DNA from: DATFQE01 sp963739085
GTDB taxonomy: Bacteria; Actinomycetota; Thermoleophilia; Gaiellales; Gaiellaceae
DNA: 64,000 bases
Direction: 5' to 3'
Assembly: GCA_963739085.1 (NCBI GenBank)
Contig: CAVTZA010000020.1
Span: 83,661-147,660, forward strand
The notes under the pieces were generated by a model. The model saw nothing but the letters and a program-made list of their open reading frames with translations. It had not been told where the DNA came from and did not search any database. This document shows, piece by piece, positions 51,177-59,465 of this stretch (its first letter is position 1; every line of letters begins with the position of its first letter). A program made the position numbers and the translations under genes.

Positions 51177-51240
51177 GGCTGCTCTCCTCTCGGTCGGAAG
51201 GGCCCCAAGTATCCGCGACTGACCGGCCGAATGTGGTTGC

Positions 51241-51246
51241 TAGCCT
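51241..51246 (+). promoter_or_regulatory. -10 box TAGCCT near the DUF3105 start
   Basis: TAGCCT lies nine bases before the TTG start at 51256 in the divergent gap after the CsbD-like gene. Confidence 0.3.
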
Positions 51247-51255
51247 GTTTGCGGC

Positions 51256-51993
51256 TTGGCCAGGAAGTCGCGCACACCTCCCCCGCCCAAGCGCGCTGTC
51301 CAGGCGCCGAAAGTGCGGACCGCCCCGAAGACCTCCACGCCCGAGGAGGATCGCAAGCGGTTGCTCGTCCTCGTGGCGATCGCCGCATCGGGACTACTGG
51401 CGCTCGGCGCCGTGGTCGCGCTCCTGGCCTTCGGCACGGGGAGTAGCAACGGCTCGGACGGCAACAGCCCGACGGCGATCGCGCAGACGATGCGCGACGC
51501 GGGCTGCACGTTCAACACCTACCCGGGGCTCAAGAACGCCAGCGACCACAGCGACGTGCCGACTCCGACCACGAAGGTCAAGTGGAACTCGAACCCGCCG
51601 ACGAGCGGCCCGCACTACGGCCAGTGGGCGCTCTGGGGCGCCTACGACCGGCCGGTGCCGCTGCAGATGTCGACGCACAATCTCGAGCACGGCGGCATCG
51701 TCATGCACTACGGGCCCGACGTCCCCGCGGCCGAGGTCGAGAAGCTGCGCGAGTTCTACCGCGACGATCCGAACGCGATGCTGCTGGCGCCGCTGCCGAC
51801 GATGGGCGACAAGATCGTGCTCTCAGCCTGGTACTACGACGAGTCGAAGGCCGGCGACAAGAGCTATTACGGCCAGGGTCAGCAGGCGAAGTGCACGGCG
51901 GTCGACGCGGCGGCGTTCAAGTCGTTCCGCGACACGTTCCGCTACAAGGGCCGCGAGCGCATCCCGGCGGAGAACCTCCAGCCCGGGATGTAG
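51256..51993 (+). CDS. DUF3105 membrane-anchored protein
   Basis: 245 aa. A basic, proline-rich cytoplasmic start, one membrane helix (LLVLVAIAASGLLALGAVVALLAF at about residues 36-60), then an extracytoplasmic DUF3105 domain with YPGLKNASDHSDVP, NSNPPTSGPHYGQWA, THNLEHGGIVMHYGPD and LSAWYYDES. The conserved His and Cys residues (HSD, HNLEHGG, single cysteines) look like a metal or redox site, but the family's function is unknown. Its TAG is followed at once by a truncated snap-back copy. Confidence 0.88.
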   Translation: MARKSRTPPPPKRAVQAPKVRTAPKTSTPEEDRKRLLVLVAIAASGLLALGAVVALLAFGTGSSNGSDGNSPTAIAQTMRDAGCTFNTYPGLKNASDHSDVPTPTTKVKWNSNPPTSGPHYGQWALWGAYDRPVPLQMSTHNLEHGGIVMHYGPDVPAAEVEKLREFYRDDPNAMLLAPLPTMGDKIVLSAWYYDESKAGDKSYYGQGQQAKCTAVDAAAFKSFRDTFRYKGRERIPAENLQPGM

Positions 51994-52070
51994 CGAGGGT
52001 TTGGTGGGTGTCGCCTCGTGGGCGGCGGCGGGGCGCGACCGAGGACGCGGCCTCGCGCAACGCGGTCCGA
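51991..52070. repeat. Truncated snap-back element copy
   Basis: TAGCGAGGGTTTGGTGGGTG resembles the outer arm of the 23.3-kb copy, followed after a gap by GCGCGACCGAGGACGC and GCCTCG from the inner core. The middle and the second outer arm are missing; the tRNA-Leu gene starts where the second arm would be. Like the complete copies it begins at a stop codon. Confidence 0.55.
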
Positions 52071-52072
52071 AG

Positions 52073-52160
52073 TGCCGGGGGAGGGAGTCGAACCCTCACG
52101 CCCCGCTTGGGGACACCTGGTTTTAAGCCAGGCGCGTATCGCCAGTTTCGCCACCCCGGC
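52073..52160 (-). tRNA. tRNA-Leu (anticodon UAA)
   Basis: On the minus strand GCCGGGG pairs with CCCCGGC in the acceptor stem, discriminator A. The anticodon loop is CTTAAAA in stem GCCTGG/CCAGG, giving anticodon UAA. A long variable arm (GTGTCCCCAAGCGGGGCG) is typical of class II leucine tRNA, and the T arm is GAGGGTTCGACTCCCTC. CCA is not encoded. Length 88 bases. Confidence 0.96.
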
Positions 52161-52192
52161 AGCCGTCTGAGGATAACGCCGAAGTCGGCTCG

Positions 52193-53422
52193 TCAGGCTG
52201 AATCGTGGATCGCGTCGGCGATCCTGCGGGCCAGCGCCAGGCTCGACGTCGCCGCCGGCGACGGCGCGTTCCTGATGTGCGTCACGTTCGGCGCCTCGTC
52301 CAGCCAGAAGTCGTCGAGCAGCGTGCCGTCCTCGGCCACGGCCTGCGCGCGCACGCCTGCGTGGCGCGTGCCGAGGTCGGAGAGCTGCACGGCGGGCACC
52401 TGCTTCCGCATGGCCTTCACGAAGGCGCGCTTGCTCACCTCGCCCCAGGCCTCGGAGAGGCCCGTGCGCCAGTAGCGGCGGGCCATGCGCCGGAAGCCGC
52501 GGTACGACAGCGTCTGCCAGAGGTCGCGCCGGCGGAAGTCGCGGCGGCGGTAGCCCTCGCGCGCGAAGGCGAGCACCGCGTTGGGGCCGGCCCACATCTC
52601 GCCCGAGATCTGCTTCGTGAAGTGGACGCCGAGAAACGGAAACGTCGGGTCGGGCACCGGGTAGACGAGCCCGTTCACGAGGGACTGCGCGCGCTCCGAG
52701 AGCGCGTAGTAGGTGCCGCGGAACGGCACGATCCGCGGGTGCGGCGGCGCGCCGGTCATCACCGCGAGCCGGTCGGACTGGAGGCCCGCGCACGTGATCA
52801 GGCGCCCGGCGCGGAACTCCCCGCGCGGGGTCTGGACCGTTGCGCCGTCCGGGGTGCTCGCGATGTCCTCGACCGCGTGGCCGGTGAGGATCGAGCCCCC
52901 GCGCTCGCGCACCTCGTCGGCGAGCGCCCGTGCGACCAGTCGGAAATCGACGATGCCGGTCTCCGGTGAATGAAGCGCTCGCACGCCGACGACGTTCGGC
53001 TCCAGCTCGGCCAGCCGCTCGGGGCCGATCTCCTCGAGCCCCCGAACGCCGTTGGCCTCGCCGCGGCGGCGAAGCTCGTCGAGCCGCGGGAGCTCGCTCG
53101 CGTCGGCCGCCACGATCACCTTCCCGCAGCGGTCGGTCGGGATGCCCTTGTCCGCGCAGAACTCGTACATCAGCCGGCTGCCTTCGACGCAGAGCTCGGC
53201 CTTGAGCGATCCGGGCGCGTAGTAGATGCCCGAGTGGATCACGCCGCTGTTGTGCCCGGTCTGGTGCCGGGCGATGGCGTCCTCCTTCTCCAGCACCGTC
53301 AAACGCAGGCCGGGCCGCCGGTCGAGCAGCTCTCGGGCGACCGCGAGACCGAGGATCCCGGCGCCCACGAGCACGACGTCCGCACGCCCGTTCTCCGAAC
53401 TCGACTGCTCCAAATCGCTCAT
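52193..53422 (-). CDS. lhgO: L-2-hydroxyglutarate oxidase (LhgO family)
   Basis: 409 aa FAD enzyme oxidising L-2-hydroxyglutarate to 2-oxoglutarate and passing electrons to quinone in characterised members. FAD motif VVLVGAGILGLAVARELLDR, then ARHQTGHNSGVIHSGIYYAPGSLKAELC, which is diagnostic for LhgO, and PVPDPTFPFLGVHFTKQISG and AGPNAVLAFAREGY. TAGATT six bases before ATG 53422 suggests a leaderless transcript. The gene is independent of its neighbours. Confidence 0.92.
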   Translation of the reverse strand: MSDLEQSSSENGRADVVLVGAGILGLAVARELLDRRPGLRLTVLEKEDAIARHQTGHNSGVIHSGIYYAPGSLKAELCVEGSRLMYEFCADKGIPTDRCGKVIVAADASELPRLDELRRRGEANGVRGLEEIGPERLAELEPNVVGVRALHSPETGIVDFRLVARALADEVRERGGSILTGHAVEDIASTPDGATVQTPRGEFRAGRLITCAGLQSDRLAVMTGAPPHPRIVPFRGTYYALSERAQSLVNGLVYPVPDPTFPFLGVHFTKQISGEMWAGPNAVLAFAREGYRRRDFRRRDLWQTLSYRGFRRMARRYWRTGLSEAWGEVSKRAFVKAMRKQVPAVQLSDLGTRHAGVRAQAVAEDGTLLDDFWLDEAPNVTHIRNAPSPAATSSLALARRIADAIHDSA

Positions 53423-53428
53423 GTCTCC

Positions 53429-53434
53429 AATCTA
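53429..53434 (-). promoter_or_regulatory. -10 box TAGATT for lhgO
   Basis: On the minus strand TAGATT, six bases (GGAGAC), then ATG 53422. The intervening GGAG could also act as a weak ribosome-binding site. Confidence 0.4.
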
Positions 53435-53567
53435 CGACGGACGGCGGCAAGCGAGGCACCAACCCGACGACCCTGCCGCGGCCGCCTGAAAGAGGGGAGC
53501 GGGCAGTTCCTGCGGCCAGAACCACCCGCCCCCGGGCAAGACTAGCCCGTGCGGCAGGCGGCTGCGC

Positions 53568-53918
53568 TCAGTCGTCGCTGCCCTTGCCCGAGTTGTCGGA
53601 GCCGCTGCCCGAATCGTCCGAGCCGCGTCCGCTCCGCCTGCCGCCGTGATCGTCGCCGGCCTCGGCGGTGGTCGTGGGCGCGGCGGCGGTGGTCGTCCCC
53701 GTCGCAGTCGGGCGCTTCCTCGCACGCCTCGGCGCGGTCGTCGTCGTCCGCCGAGCGACGGCCTGCTCCGGAGCGAGCTGGGTCTCGGTTCTCGCCAGGC
53801 TCGTCGACGGCAGCGCCACCGTGCCGCGCGCGATCGTGTCCGCGAAGATGCCGAGCGCGACCGCCAGAACGAGTCCGAGAGCGGCGATGGCCACGATTGT
53901 CCACGTGGTGCTGCGCAT
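53568..53918 (-). CDS. One-helix membrane protein with low-complexity tail
   Basis: 116 aa: a membrane helix at residues 7-28 (IVAIAALGLVLAVALGIFAD) followed by a Thr/Ala-rich, then Asp/Gly/Ser-rich tail (TTTTAPRR, GSDDSGSGSDNSGKGSDD) with no fold expected. It follows the histidine kinase gene after 12 bases on the same strand and is likely in that operon. Secreted-side linker-like tails of this kind occur in actinobacteria; function unknown. Expansion of the acidic GSD repeats is probable. Confidence 0.6.
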   Translation of the reverse strand: MRSTTWTIVAIAALGLVLAVALGIFADTIARGTVALPSTSLARTETQLAPEQAVARRTTTTAPRRARKRPTATGTTTAAAPTTTAEAGDDHGGRRSGRGSDDSGSGSDNSGKGSDD

Positions 53919-53930
53919 TGCTCTTCGAGC

Positions 53931-55355
53931 CTAGCCCGCCCCCGGTAACGCCCGGTCCAGCTCTCTGTTAAGGGTCGGCAAAGTCGGTGGAGGCGCTGCG
54001 GGAAGCGCGATCCGAGCTTGGGCTCCGCCCGTCGAGCGGTTCCGGATCGACGCGCTGCCGCCCCACCGGCGAGCGAGCGTCGCGACGATCGGCAACCCGA
54101 GCCCGCTGCCGCTCGCGCCGACGCCGGCGGTTCCTCGGGCGAAGCGCTCGAAGACATGCTCCTCGTCACCGGCCGTGAGCCCGGGCCCCTCGTCCTCGAC
54201 CGTCAGCACGGCGAGATCGCCGTCACGGTGCCAGCGCACGGCCACCTGCGTCCCCGCCGGCGAGTAGTGGAGCGCGTTCTCGATCAGGTTGTCGAGCACG
54301 ATCGCCACGTCCTCGTCGGTCGCGGCCGCGCGGACGCCGTCGTCACCGAGCACCGTGAGGCGGATGTCCTTGCCCGCTGCCTGCGGCTCCCAGCGCTCGG
54401 CCGCGCCGTGGGCCGCTTCGGCGAGGTCGACGGGCCGCGCGGGCGTGGGGCGCTCGCCCTCGCGCGCGAGCGCCAACAGCGACGTGACGAGCCGCGCGAG
54501 GCGCTCCGCCTCGCGTTCGGCCGCCTCCAGCTCGGCGCCCAGTGATGGATCGTCCGCCTTCAGCGAGGCGGCCTCCAACCTGAGCCGGAGCCCCGTGAGA
54601 GGGGTGCGGAGCTGGTGCGAAGCGTTGGCGACGAATTCGCGCTGCGCCTCGAGCACGCGCTCGAGCCGGTCGGTCATGTCATTGAAGGCCTCGGCCACCT
54701 CGCGCTGCTCGAGCGCCCCCTCGGGCTCGGCGCGCGCCTCGAGCTCGCCGGCCTCGACCCGCCGGGCCGCCTGCGCCAGCCCACGGAGAGGCCGCGAGAG
54801 CCAGCTCGCGAGCACCCATGCGAACAGCAGGCCGAACGCGAGCGCGGCGAGCCCGACCGCGGCGAGGCCGAGCACGTCCTTACGGATCCGCTCGTCGATC
54901 GGTGTCGTGCTCTGCGTGATGCGTACCGCGCCGAGATCGCCCGCGTCGACGATCGGGGCCGCCGTGTAGAGCACCTCCTCGTCGAGCGTTTCGCTGCGCC
55001 GCCGGCCCTGTGCCGTCCGGCCGGTCGCGAGGGTCCGCTCGATCTCGGGGCGGTCGGCGTAGGAACGACCGAGGAGGCCGCGGCCGGCCGAGTCGGCGAC
55101 AAGCCTTCCCTGTTCGTCCACGACGATCACGCGGCCGCCGAGCTGGCGCGCGGCCGTGCGGACGATGCGGTTCAACGCGATGCCCTCGCGGCCCGAAGCG
55201 CTCGCCGCGACGAGCTGCGCCTCGGACGCCGCCTGGGCCTTGACCTCGGCGTTCACGCGCCGCGAGACGTTGAGCGCCAGCGGAACCTCGAGCGCGAGGA
55301 TCACGAGCAGCAGCACGTAGGCGAAGGCGCCGAGCAGGAGGGGACGCAGCCGCAT
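53931..55355 (-). CDS. Two-component sensor histidine kinase
   Basis: 474 aa. Two membrane helices (about residues 5-27 and 163-185) enclose an extracellular sensor domain. HAMP (SRPLRGLAQAARRVEAGELE), the dimerisation box with the phosphorylated histidine NASHQLRTPLTGLRLRLEAA, the N box NLIENALHYSPAG and G boxes DEGPGL and GSGLGLPIVATLARRWGG follow. The partner response-regulator gene starts upstream and ends three bases before this start. Signal unknown. Confidence 0.95.
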   Translation of the reverse strand: MRLRPLLLGAFAYVLLLVILALEVPLALNVSRRVNAEVKAQAASEAQLVAASASGREGIALNRIVRTAARQLGGRVIVVDEQGRLVADSAGRGLLGRSYADRPEIERTLATGRTAQGRRRSETLDEEVLYTAAPIVDAGDLGAVRITQSTTPIDERIRKDVLGLAAVGLAALAFGLLFAWVLASWLSRPLRGLAQAARRVEAGELEARAEPEGALEQREVAEAFNDMTDRLERVLEAQREFVANASHQLRTPLTGLRLRLEAASLKADDPSLGAELEAAEREAERLARLVTSLLALAREGERPTPARPVDLAEAAHGAAERWEPQAAGKDIRLTVLGDDGVRAAATDEDVAIVLDNLIENALHYSPAGTQVAVRWHRDGDLAVLTVEDEGPGLTAGDEEHVFERFARGTAGVGASGSGLGLPIVATLARRWGGSASIRNRSTGGAQARIALPAAPPPTLPTLNRELDRALPGAG

Positions 55356-55358
55356 CGG

Positions 55359-56066
55359 TCAGAGCTCGTCCGGGCCCGCGAAACGGAAGCCGACGCCGCG
55401 GACCGTGTGGATGTAGCGCGGCGTGCTCGGGTCGTCGCGGAGCTTCTTGCGCAGCGCGCTGACGTGCACGTCGAGCGTCTTCGTCGATCCGAACCAGTTC
55501 GTGTCCCACACCTCGTCGATGAGCCGCTCGCGCGTGACCACGGTGCCCGCGTTGTCGACGAGCAGCCGCAGCAGGTCGAACTCCTTCCGCGAGAGCTCGA
55601 GCTGCTCGCCGGCGACCGAGGCCGTGCGCCGCGCCCGGTCGATGCGGACGTCGCCGAGCTCGGCCACCTCCTCCGTGCTCGCGGCCGGCGCGGCGGCGGT
55701 CCGGCGCAGCACGGCGCGGATACGGGCGATCAGCTCGCGGGCGCTGAAGGGCTTGACGACGTAGTCGTCCGCACCGACCTCGAGGCCCACCACGCGGTCG
55801 GTCTCCTCGCCGCGGGCCGTCAGCATGATGATCGGGACCGAGGAGCGGGAGCGGAGCTCGCGGCAGACGTCGAGCCCGGAGCCGTCGGGCAGCATCAGGT
55901 CCAGGAGCACGAGGTGCGGTGAGCGCGACTCGGCGAGCTCGAGCGCCTCTGCGGCCGTCCCGGCGACCACCGGATCGAAGCCCTCGCGGCTGAGCGCCTC
56001 GGCGAGCGGCGTGGTGATCGACTCCTCGTCCTCGACGAGCAGGACGGTGCGCTTGTTCGTGGCCAC
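55359..56066 (-). CDS. OmpR-family response regulator
   Basis: 235 aa. Receiver domain with acidic pocket VEDEES, phosphorylated Asp in LVLLDLMLPDGSG, TA in IIMLTARGEE and Lys in YVVKPFSARELIARI, then an OmpR winged helix (LSRKEFDLLRLLVDNAGTVV, KTLDVHVSALRKKLRDD, TVRGVGFRF). GTG 56066 directly precedes the receiver; an open frame upstream crosses the repeat element and is not used. First gene of the regulator-kinase-116-aa operon. Confidence 0.95.
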   Translation of the reverse strand: MATNKRTVLLVEDEESITTPLAEALSREGFDPVVAGTAAEALELAESRSPHLVLLDLMLPDGSGLDVCRELRSRSSVPIIMLTARGEETDRVVGLEVGADDYVVKPFSARELIARIRAVLRRTAAAPAASTEEVAELGDVRIDRARRTASVAGEQLELSRKEFDLLRLLVDNAGTVVTRERLIDEVWDTNWFGSTKTLDVHVSALRKKLRDDPSTPRYIHTVRGVGFRFAGPDEL

Positions 56067-56140
56067 GGGGGAAGTGTGCCCGGAAGAAGCGGAGGCGACC
56101 CTCGGGGAGAGTGCAGGGCCGCCTCCGTCCGTCGCAGTTG

Positions 56141-56303
56141 GGAGGGTCTGACGAAATGACGCTGTGTCGCCGGGCCGCGCTGCTCGCCCCGAGGCGGCGT
56201 CCTCAGTCGCGCCCGTATAGCTCCGCATACGAACACTCCCTGCGTCCTTGCCTCGGAACGACCATCACAACCCGGCGACGAGCGACATCCCGCCAAACCC
56301 TCC
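56141..56303. repeat. Snap-back element between response regulator and cupredoxin genes (163 bp)
   Basis: Ends GGAGGGTCTGACGAAATGAC and, on the other strand, GGAGGGTTTGGCGGGATGTC. The inner core matches the 7.8-kb copy almost base for base and in the same orientation. The cupredoxin stop codon begins one base beyond its right end; the left end is 75 bases upstream of the response-regulator start, so the element may also lie in that gene's leader. Confidence 0.9.
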
Positions 56304-56304
56304 G

Positions 56305-56661
56305 CTAGCGCGCGACGAAGCTGCCGCGCATGCCCTCCTCGGCGTGGTCGCTCACGCCACACCAGTACGAGTAGCGGACACCCTTCTTGAGCTTCGCCGT
56401 GAGCGAAGCGGCGCCGCCGCCGGCGAGGACGCGCGTCTTCCAGGTCTTGCCGCCGCCCTTGAGCCAGAAGTCGTGGCCGTCGTCGCTGACGTTGCGGACG
56501 ACGAACTTGGCGGTTCCGGCTCGCGGCTTGGCGGAGAGCGAAATGCGGTAGCTCTTCTCCGAGACGCGGACTGTCTGGGCGCTCGGCGCCGCGAGCACCG
56601 GCAGCGCGAGAAGCGCGGCGGCGGCGAGCGAGGCGGTGCCCAGGATGACTGCTCGAAGCAT
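56305..56661 (-). CDS. Secreted cupredoxin-like protein
   Basis: 118 aa with a signal peptide (LRAVILGTASLAAAALLALPVLA, cut near AAPSA). The mature domain has a His in SDDGHDFWLKGGG and, near the end, YWCGVSDHAEEGMRGSF, giving the Cys-His-Met set of a type 1 copper site. Single-domain cupredoxins carry electrons or bind copper outside the membrane; partner unknown. Its stop is next to a snap-back element. Confidence 0.85.
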   Translation of the reverse strand: MLRAVILGTASLAAAALLALPVLAAPSAQTVRVSEKSYRISLSAKPRAGTAKFVVRNVSDDGHDFWLKGGGKTWKTRVLAGGGAASLTAKLKKGVRYSYWCGVSDHAEEGMRGSFVAR

Positions 56662-56815
56662 GTGTGACCCCCTTGTAGGTGGCGGTGTCGATGAACGGGC
56701 TCAGCCTGCCCGGGAGCCGCCCAGCGGACGGTCACGGCCGCACCAGCGAATCGGAAAGCTTTCGTTAAGCCTTCTCCACGACGCCCGTTTTTCTGCCGAG
56801 CGCCGCATTCGTTCG

Positions 56816-56821
56816 TAATAT
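56816..56821 (+). promoter_or_regulatory. -10 box TAATAT for a leaderless L,D-transpeptidase transcript
   Basis: TAATAT, seven bases, then GTG 56829. This is the closest match to the consensus TATAAT among the start-adjacent boxes of the window. Confidence 0.55.
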
Positions 56822-56828
56822 CCCCGTT

Positions 56829-57773
56829 GTGAGACGTGTCGCCCTCGTCTTTCTGCTCGCTTTGATCGGTGCCGGTGCGGTGGCCGAGGCGGCGTCGCCG
56901 CCGCCCAAGCGCATCGCGCCGTGGGTGAAGATCGAGGGCGTCAAGGTCGGCGGGCTCAACCCGTACATCGCCTACCGGCGCGTGACCAAGGCCTACGAGC
57001 GGCCGGTCCGCTTCGCGAATGGGCAGGAGCGCTGGGCCCGTTCGCCGGCGTCGCTCGGCTCCGTCGTGGACGTGGACGGCGCGATCGCACAGGCGCTCGA
57101 TGCCAAGGCCGGCGAGACCGTGTCGCTCAGTGTCCGCCTCGATCCGAAGCGGATCCACGCGTACGTCGCGTCGCTCGACAAGCGCTACCGCGAGGAGCCG
57201 GCCGACGCCGAGCTGGTCGGCCTGATCGGGACGACGCCGAACATCACGAGCGAGAAGACGGGCCGCGAGGTGAAGCAGGGCTGGATGTCCCGTGCGATCG
57301 CGAACCGGCTCCAGTCGACCGTGCGCCGGCCGCTGGCGCTCCCCTTCCGCGAGCTGCTGCCGACGAAGACCCGCGCGCAGTTCGGCCCGGTGATCGTGAT
57401 CCAGCGCGGCGGCAACGTGCTCACGCTGTTCGACGGCTCGACGACCGTGCGCACCTTCGGGGTCGCCACCGGGCAGGCGCAGTACCCGACGCCCTCAGGC
57501 ACGTGGTCGATCGTCGACAAGCAGCGCGACCCGTGGTGGCGGCCGCCCGACTCCGAGTGGGCGAAGGACGCGAAGCCGATCCCGCCGGGCCCGGGCAATC
57601 CGCTCGGCACCCGCTGGATGGGCCTGTCGGCCGCCGCGGTCGGGATCCACGGAACGCCCGACGCCGCGTCGATCGGCTACTCGGCCTCGCACGGGTGCAT
57701 CCGGATGCGCGTGCCCGACGCCGAGTGGCTGTTCGAGCACGTCGACATCGGCACGCCCGTCGTGATCGTCTAG
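56829..57773 (+). CDS. L,D-transpeptidase (YkuD domain)
   Basis: 314 aa secreted enzyme making 3-3 cross-links or anchoring proteins in peptidoglycan. Signal peptide VALVFLLALIGAGAVAEAA, an N-terminal strand-rich domain with VGGLNPYIAYRRVTKAYERP (similar to the PG-binding type 4 repeats found before YkuD domains), then the catalytic domain: VIVIQRGGNVLTLFDGSTTV, TPSGTWSIVDK, VGIHGTPDAASIGYSASHGC with the HxG...SHGC signature whose Cys is the nucleophile. Start GTG 56829 supported by the -10 box. Confidence 0.94.
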   Translation: MRRVALVFLLALIGAGAVAEAASPPPKRIAPWVKIEGVKVGGLNPYIAYRRVTKAYERPVRFANGQERWARSPASLGSVVDVDGAIAQALDAKAGETVSLSVRLDPKRIHAYVASLDKRYREEPADAELVGLIGTTPNITSEKTGREVKQGWMSRAIANRLQSTVRRPLALPFRELLPTKTRAQFGPVIVIQRGGNVLTLFDGSTTVRTFGVATGQAQYPTPSGTWSIVDKQRDPWWRPPDSEWAKDAKPIPPGPGNPLGTRWMGLSAAAVGIHGTPDAASIGYSASHGCIRMRVPDAEWLFEHVDIGTPVVIV

Positions 57774-57817
57774 AGCTTCCTTCGGTGGGGGACACAGGCG
57801 CCACCCCGAAGGGAGCT
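57774..57817 (+). terminator. Hairpin directly after the L,D-transpeptidase stop
   Basis: AGCTTCCTTCGG pairs with the CCGAAGGGAGCT end, with further GC pairing inside, beginning at the base after the TAG. No T-run follows, so termination efficiency is uncertain; the nfeD-like gene starts nine bases later. Confidence 0.5.
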
Positions 57818-57826
57818 CACTACTAG

Positions 57827-58168
57827 TTGCTGCTCGTCCTTGCTCTGCTCGCCGCCCTGCTGTGGCTCCCGTCGCCGTGGGGTGTCGTGCTCGTCGTCGC
57901 GGCAGCGCTCTTCGAGGCCGCCGAGATCGCGTTCTGGATCTGGTGGTCGCGGCAGGGCAAGCCGGTGGTCGGCTCGGAGACGATGGTCGGCTCCGTCGGG
58001 CTCGTGACGAGCGCGCTCGATCCGCACGGCCAGGTCCGCGTCGCCGGGGAGCTCTGGCAGGCGCGCAGCGAGTCGCTCGCCCGTCCCGGCGACCAGGTCG
58101 TGATCCGTTCCGTGGAGCCGGATCTGACGCTCGTCGTTACACCTGAGCAGCCGAAAACCCCGGAGTAG
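57827..58168 (+). CDS. NfeD-like membrane protein
   Basis: 113 aa: two hydrophobic segments (LLVLALLAALLWL and GVVLVVAAALFEAAEIAFWIWW) followed by a small OB-fold NfeD domain (GSVGLVTSALDPHGQVRVAGELWQAR, PGDQVVIRSVEPDLTLVV). NfeD proteins accompany stomatin-type membrane proteases; no such protease gene is here. TTG 57827 is the only reasonable start. A start-adjacent promoter for glutamate dehydrogenase overlaps its 3' end. Confidence 0.85.
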   Translation: MLLVLALLAALLWLPSPWGVVLVVAAALFEAAEIAFWIWWSRQGKPVVGSETMVGSVGLVTSALDPHGQVRVAGELWQARSESLARPGDQVVIRSVEPDLTLVVTPEQPKTPE

Positions 58169-58171
58169 ACT
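58166..58171 (+). promoter_or_regulatory. -10 box TAGACT for a leaderless glutamate dehydrogenase transcript
   Basis: TAGACT overlaps the nfeD-like stop codon and is followed by seven bases and GTG 58179. Confidence 0.5.
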
Positions 58172-58178
58172 CCGGGCC

Positions 58179-59465
58179 GTGGCCAGGGTCGACGAAGCGG
58201 TCGTCGAGGAGCCGCTCGAGTGGGACTCGCCGCTCTTTCGCACCGCGGTGTCCCAGTTCGAGCAGGCGCTCGACCAGGCGGACGTGGGCGCCTCTGTGGC
58301 GGAGCGGCTGCGCTATCCCGAGCGCGCGACCATGGTCAGCGTCCCGGTCCGGCTCGACGACGAGAGCCTCAAGATGTTCCCCGCCTACCGCGTGCAGCAC
58401 TCGACCGTCCTCGGGCCGACGAAGGGCGGGATCCGCTACGACTCCCACGTCTCGCTGGGCGAGTGCGCCGCGCTCGCGATGTGGATGACCTGGAAGTGCG
58501 CGCTCCTGCGCCTGCCCTACGGCGGCGCGAAGGGCGGTGTCCGCTGTAACCCCCGCGAGCTGTCGCCGCTCGAGGTCGAGCGTCTGACGCGCCGGATGAC
58601 GACCGAGCTCCTCCACATCATCGGGCCCGACCAGGACATCCCCGCGCCCGACATGGCCACGAACGAGCAGACGATGGCCTGGATCATGGACACCTACTCG
58701 ATGCAGGTCGGCCACGCGGTTCCCGAGATCGTCACCGGCAAGCCGATCTCGGTCGGCGGCTCGGTCTTCCGCAGCGAGGCGACCGGAGCGGGCGTCGTGA
58801 TGGTGATCGAGCGTGCGTGCCAACGCCTGGGCTGGAACCTCGCCGACCAGCGCTGCGTCGTCCAGGGCTACGGAAACGTCGGCGGGGTCGCGGCGCGCGA
58901 GCTCGCCGGCCACGGCGCGACCGTCCTCGCGGTCTCCGACATCTCGGGCGGCATCTACAACCTCGAGGGCCTCGACCTCGCCGACGTCGACGCCTGGGTG
59001 CGGGACAACGGCTCGCTCGCCGGCTACGAGCGCGCGCAGCGCGTCTCGAACGAGGAGCTGCTCGAGCTGCCCTGCCACGTCCTCGCACTCTGCGCGCTCG
59101 AGAACCAGCTGACCGGCGAGAACGCGCCCAGGATCGACACGAAGATGGTCGCCGAGGGCGCGAACGGGCCGACCTCGCTGGAAGCGGACGCGATCCTGAA
59201 CGAGCGCGGAATCGTCGTCCTGCCTGACATCCTCACGAACGCGGGCGGCGTCACCGTCTCCTACTTCGAATGGGTGCAGGACCTGGGGCGGCTGTTCTGG
59301 GACCGCCGCGAGATCCGCGCGAAGCTCGCCGACAAGCTCCACGACGCATTCGACCGCGTGTGGGATCTCGCAGACGCACAGGACATCAGCCTGCGGAACG
59401 CAGCCCTGGCGGTGGCGATCCGGGAGGTCGCCGGAGCGCTCGAGTGGCGGGGGATCTATCCGTGA
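58179..59465 (+). CDS. gdhA: Glutamate dehydrogenase (Glu/Leu/Phe/Val dehydrogenase family)
   Basis: 428 aa enzyme interconverting glutamate and 2-oxoglutarate plus ammonia. GPTKGGIRYDSHVSLGECAALA and LPYGGAKGGVRCNP contain the substrate and catalytic lysines, GPDQDIPAPDM the catalytic Asp, and CVVQGYGNVGGVAARELAG the NAD(P) motif. NAGGVTVSYFEWVQDL ends the family signature. It overlaps the CBS-domain gene (GTGA), suggesting linked control of nitrogen metabolism. Confidence 0.95.
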   Translation: MARVDEAVVEEPLEWDSPLFRTAVSQFEQALDQADVGASVAERLRYPERATMVSVPVRLDDESLKMFPAYRVQHSTVLGPTKGGIRYDSHVSLGECAALAMWMTWKCALLRLPYGGAKGGVRCNPRELSPLEVERLTRRMTTELLHIIGPDQDIPAPDMATNEQTMAWIMDTYSMQVGHAVPEIVTGKPISVGGSVFRSEATGAGVVMVIERACQRLGWNLADQRCVVQGYGNVGGVAARELAGHGATVLAVSDISGGIYNLEGLDLADVDAWVRDNGSLAGYERAQRVSNEELLELPCHVLALCALENQLTGENAPRIDTKMVAEGANGPTSLEADAILNERGIVVLPDILTNAGGVTVSYFEWVQDLGRLFWDRREIRAKLADKLHDAFDRVWDLADAQDISLRNAALAVAIREVAGALEWRGIYP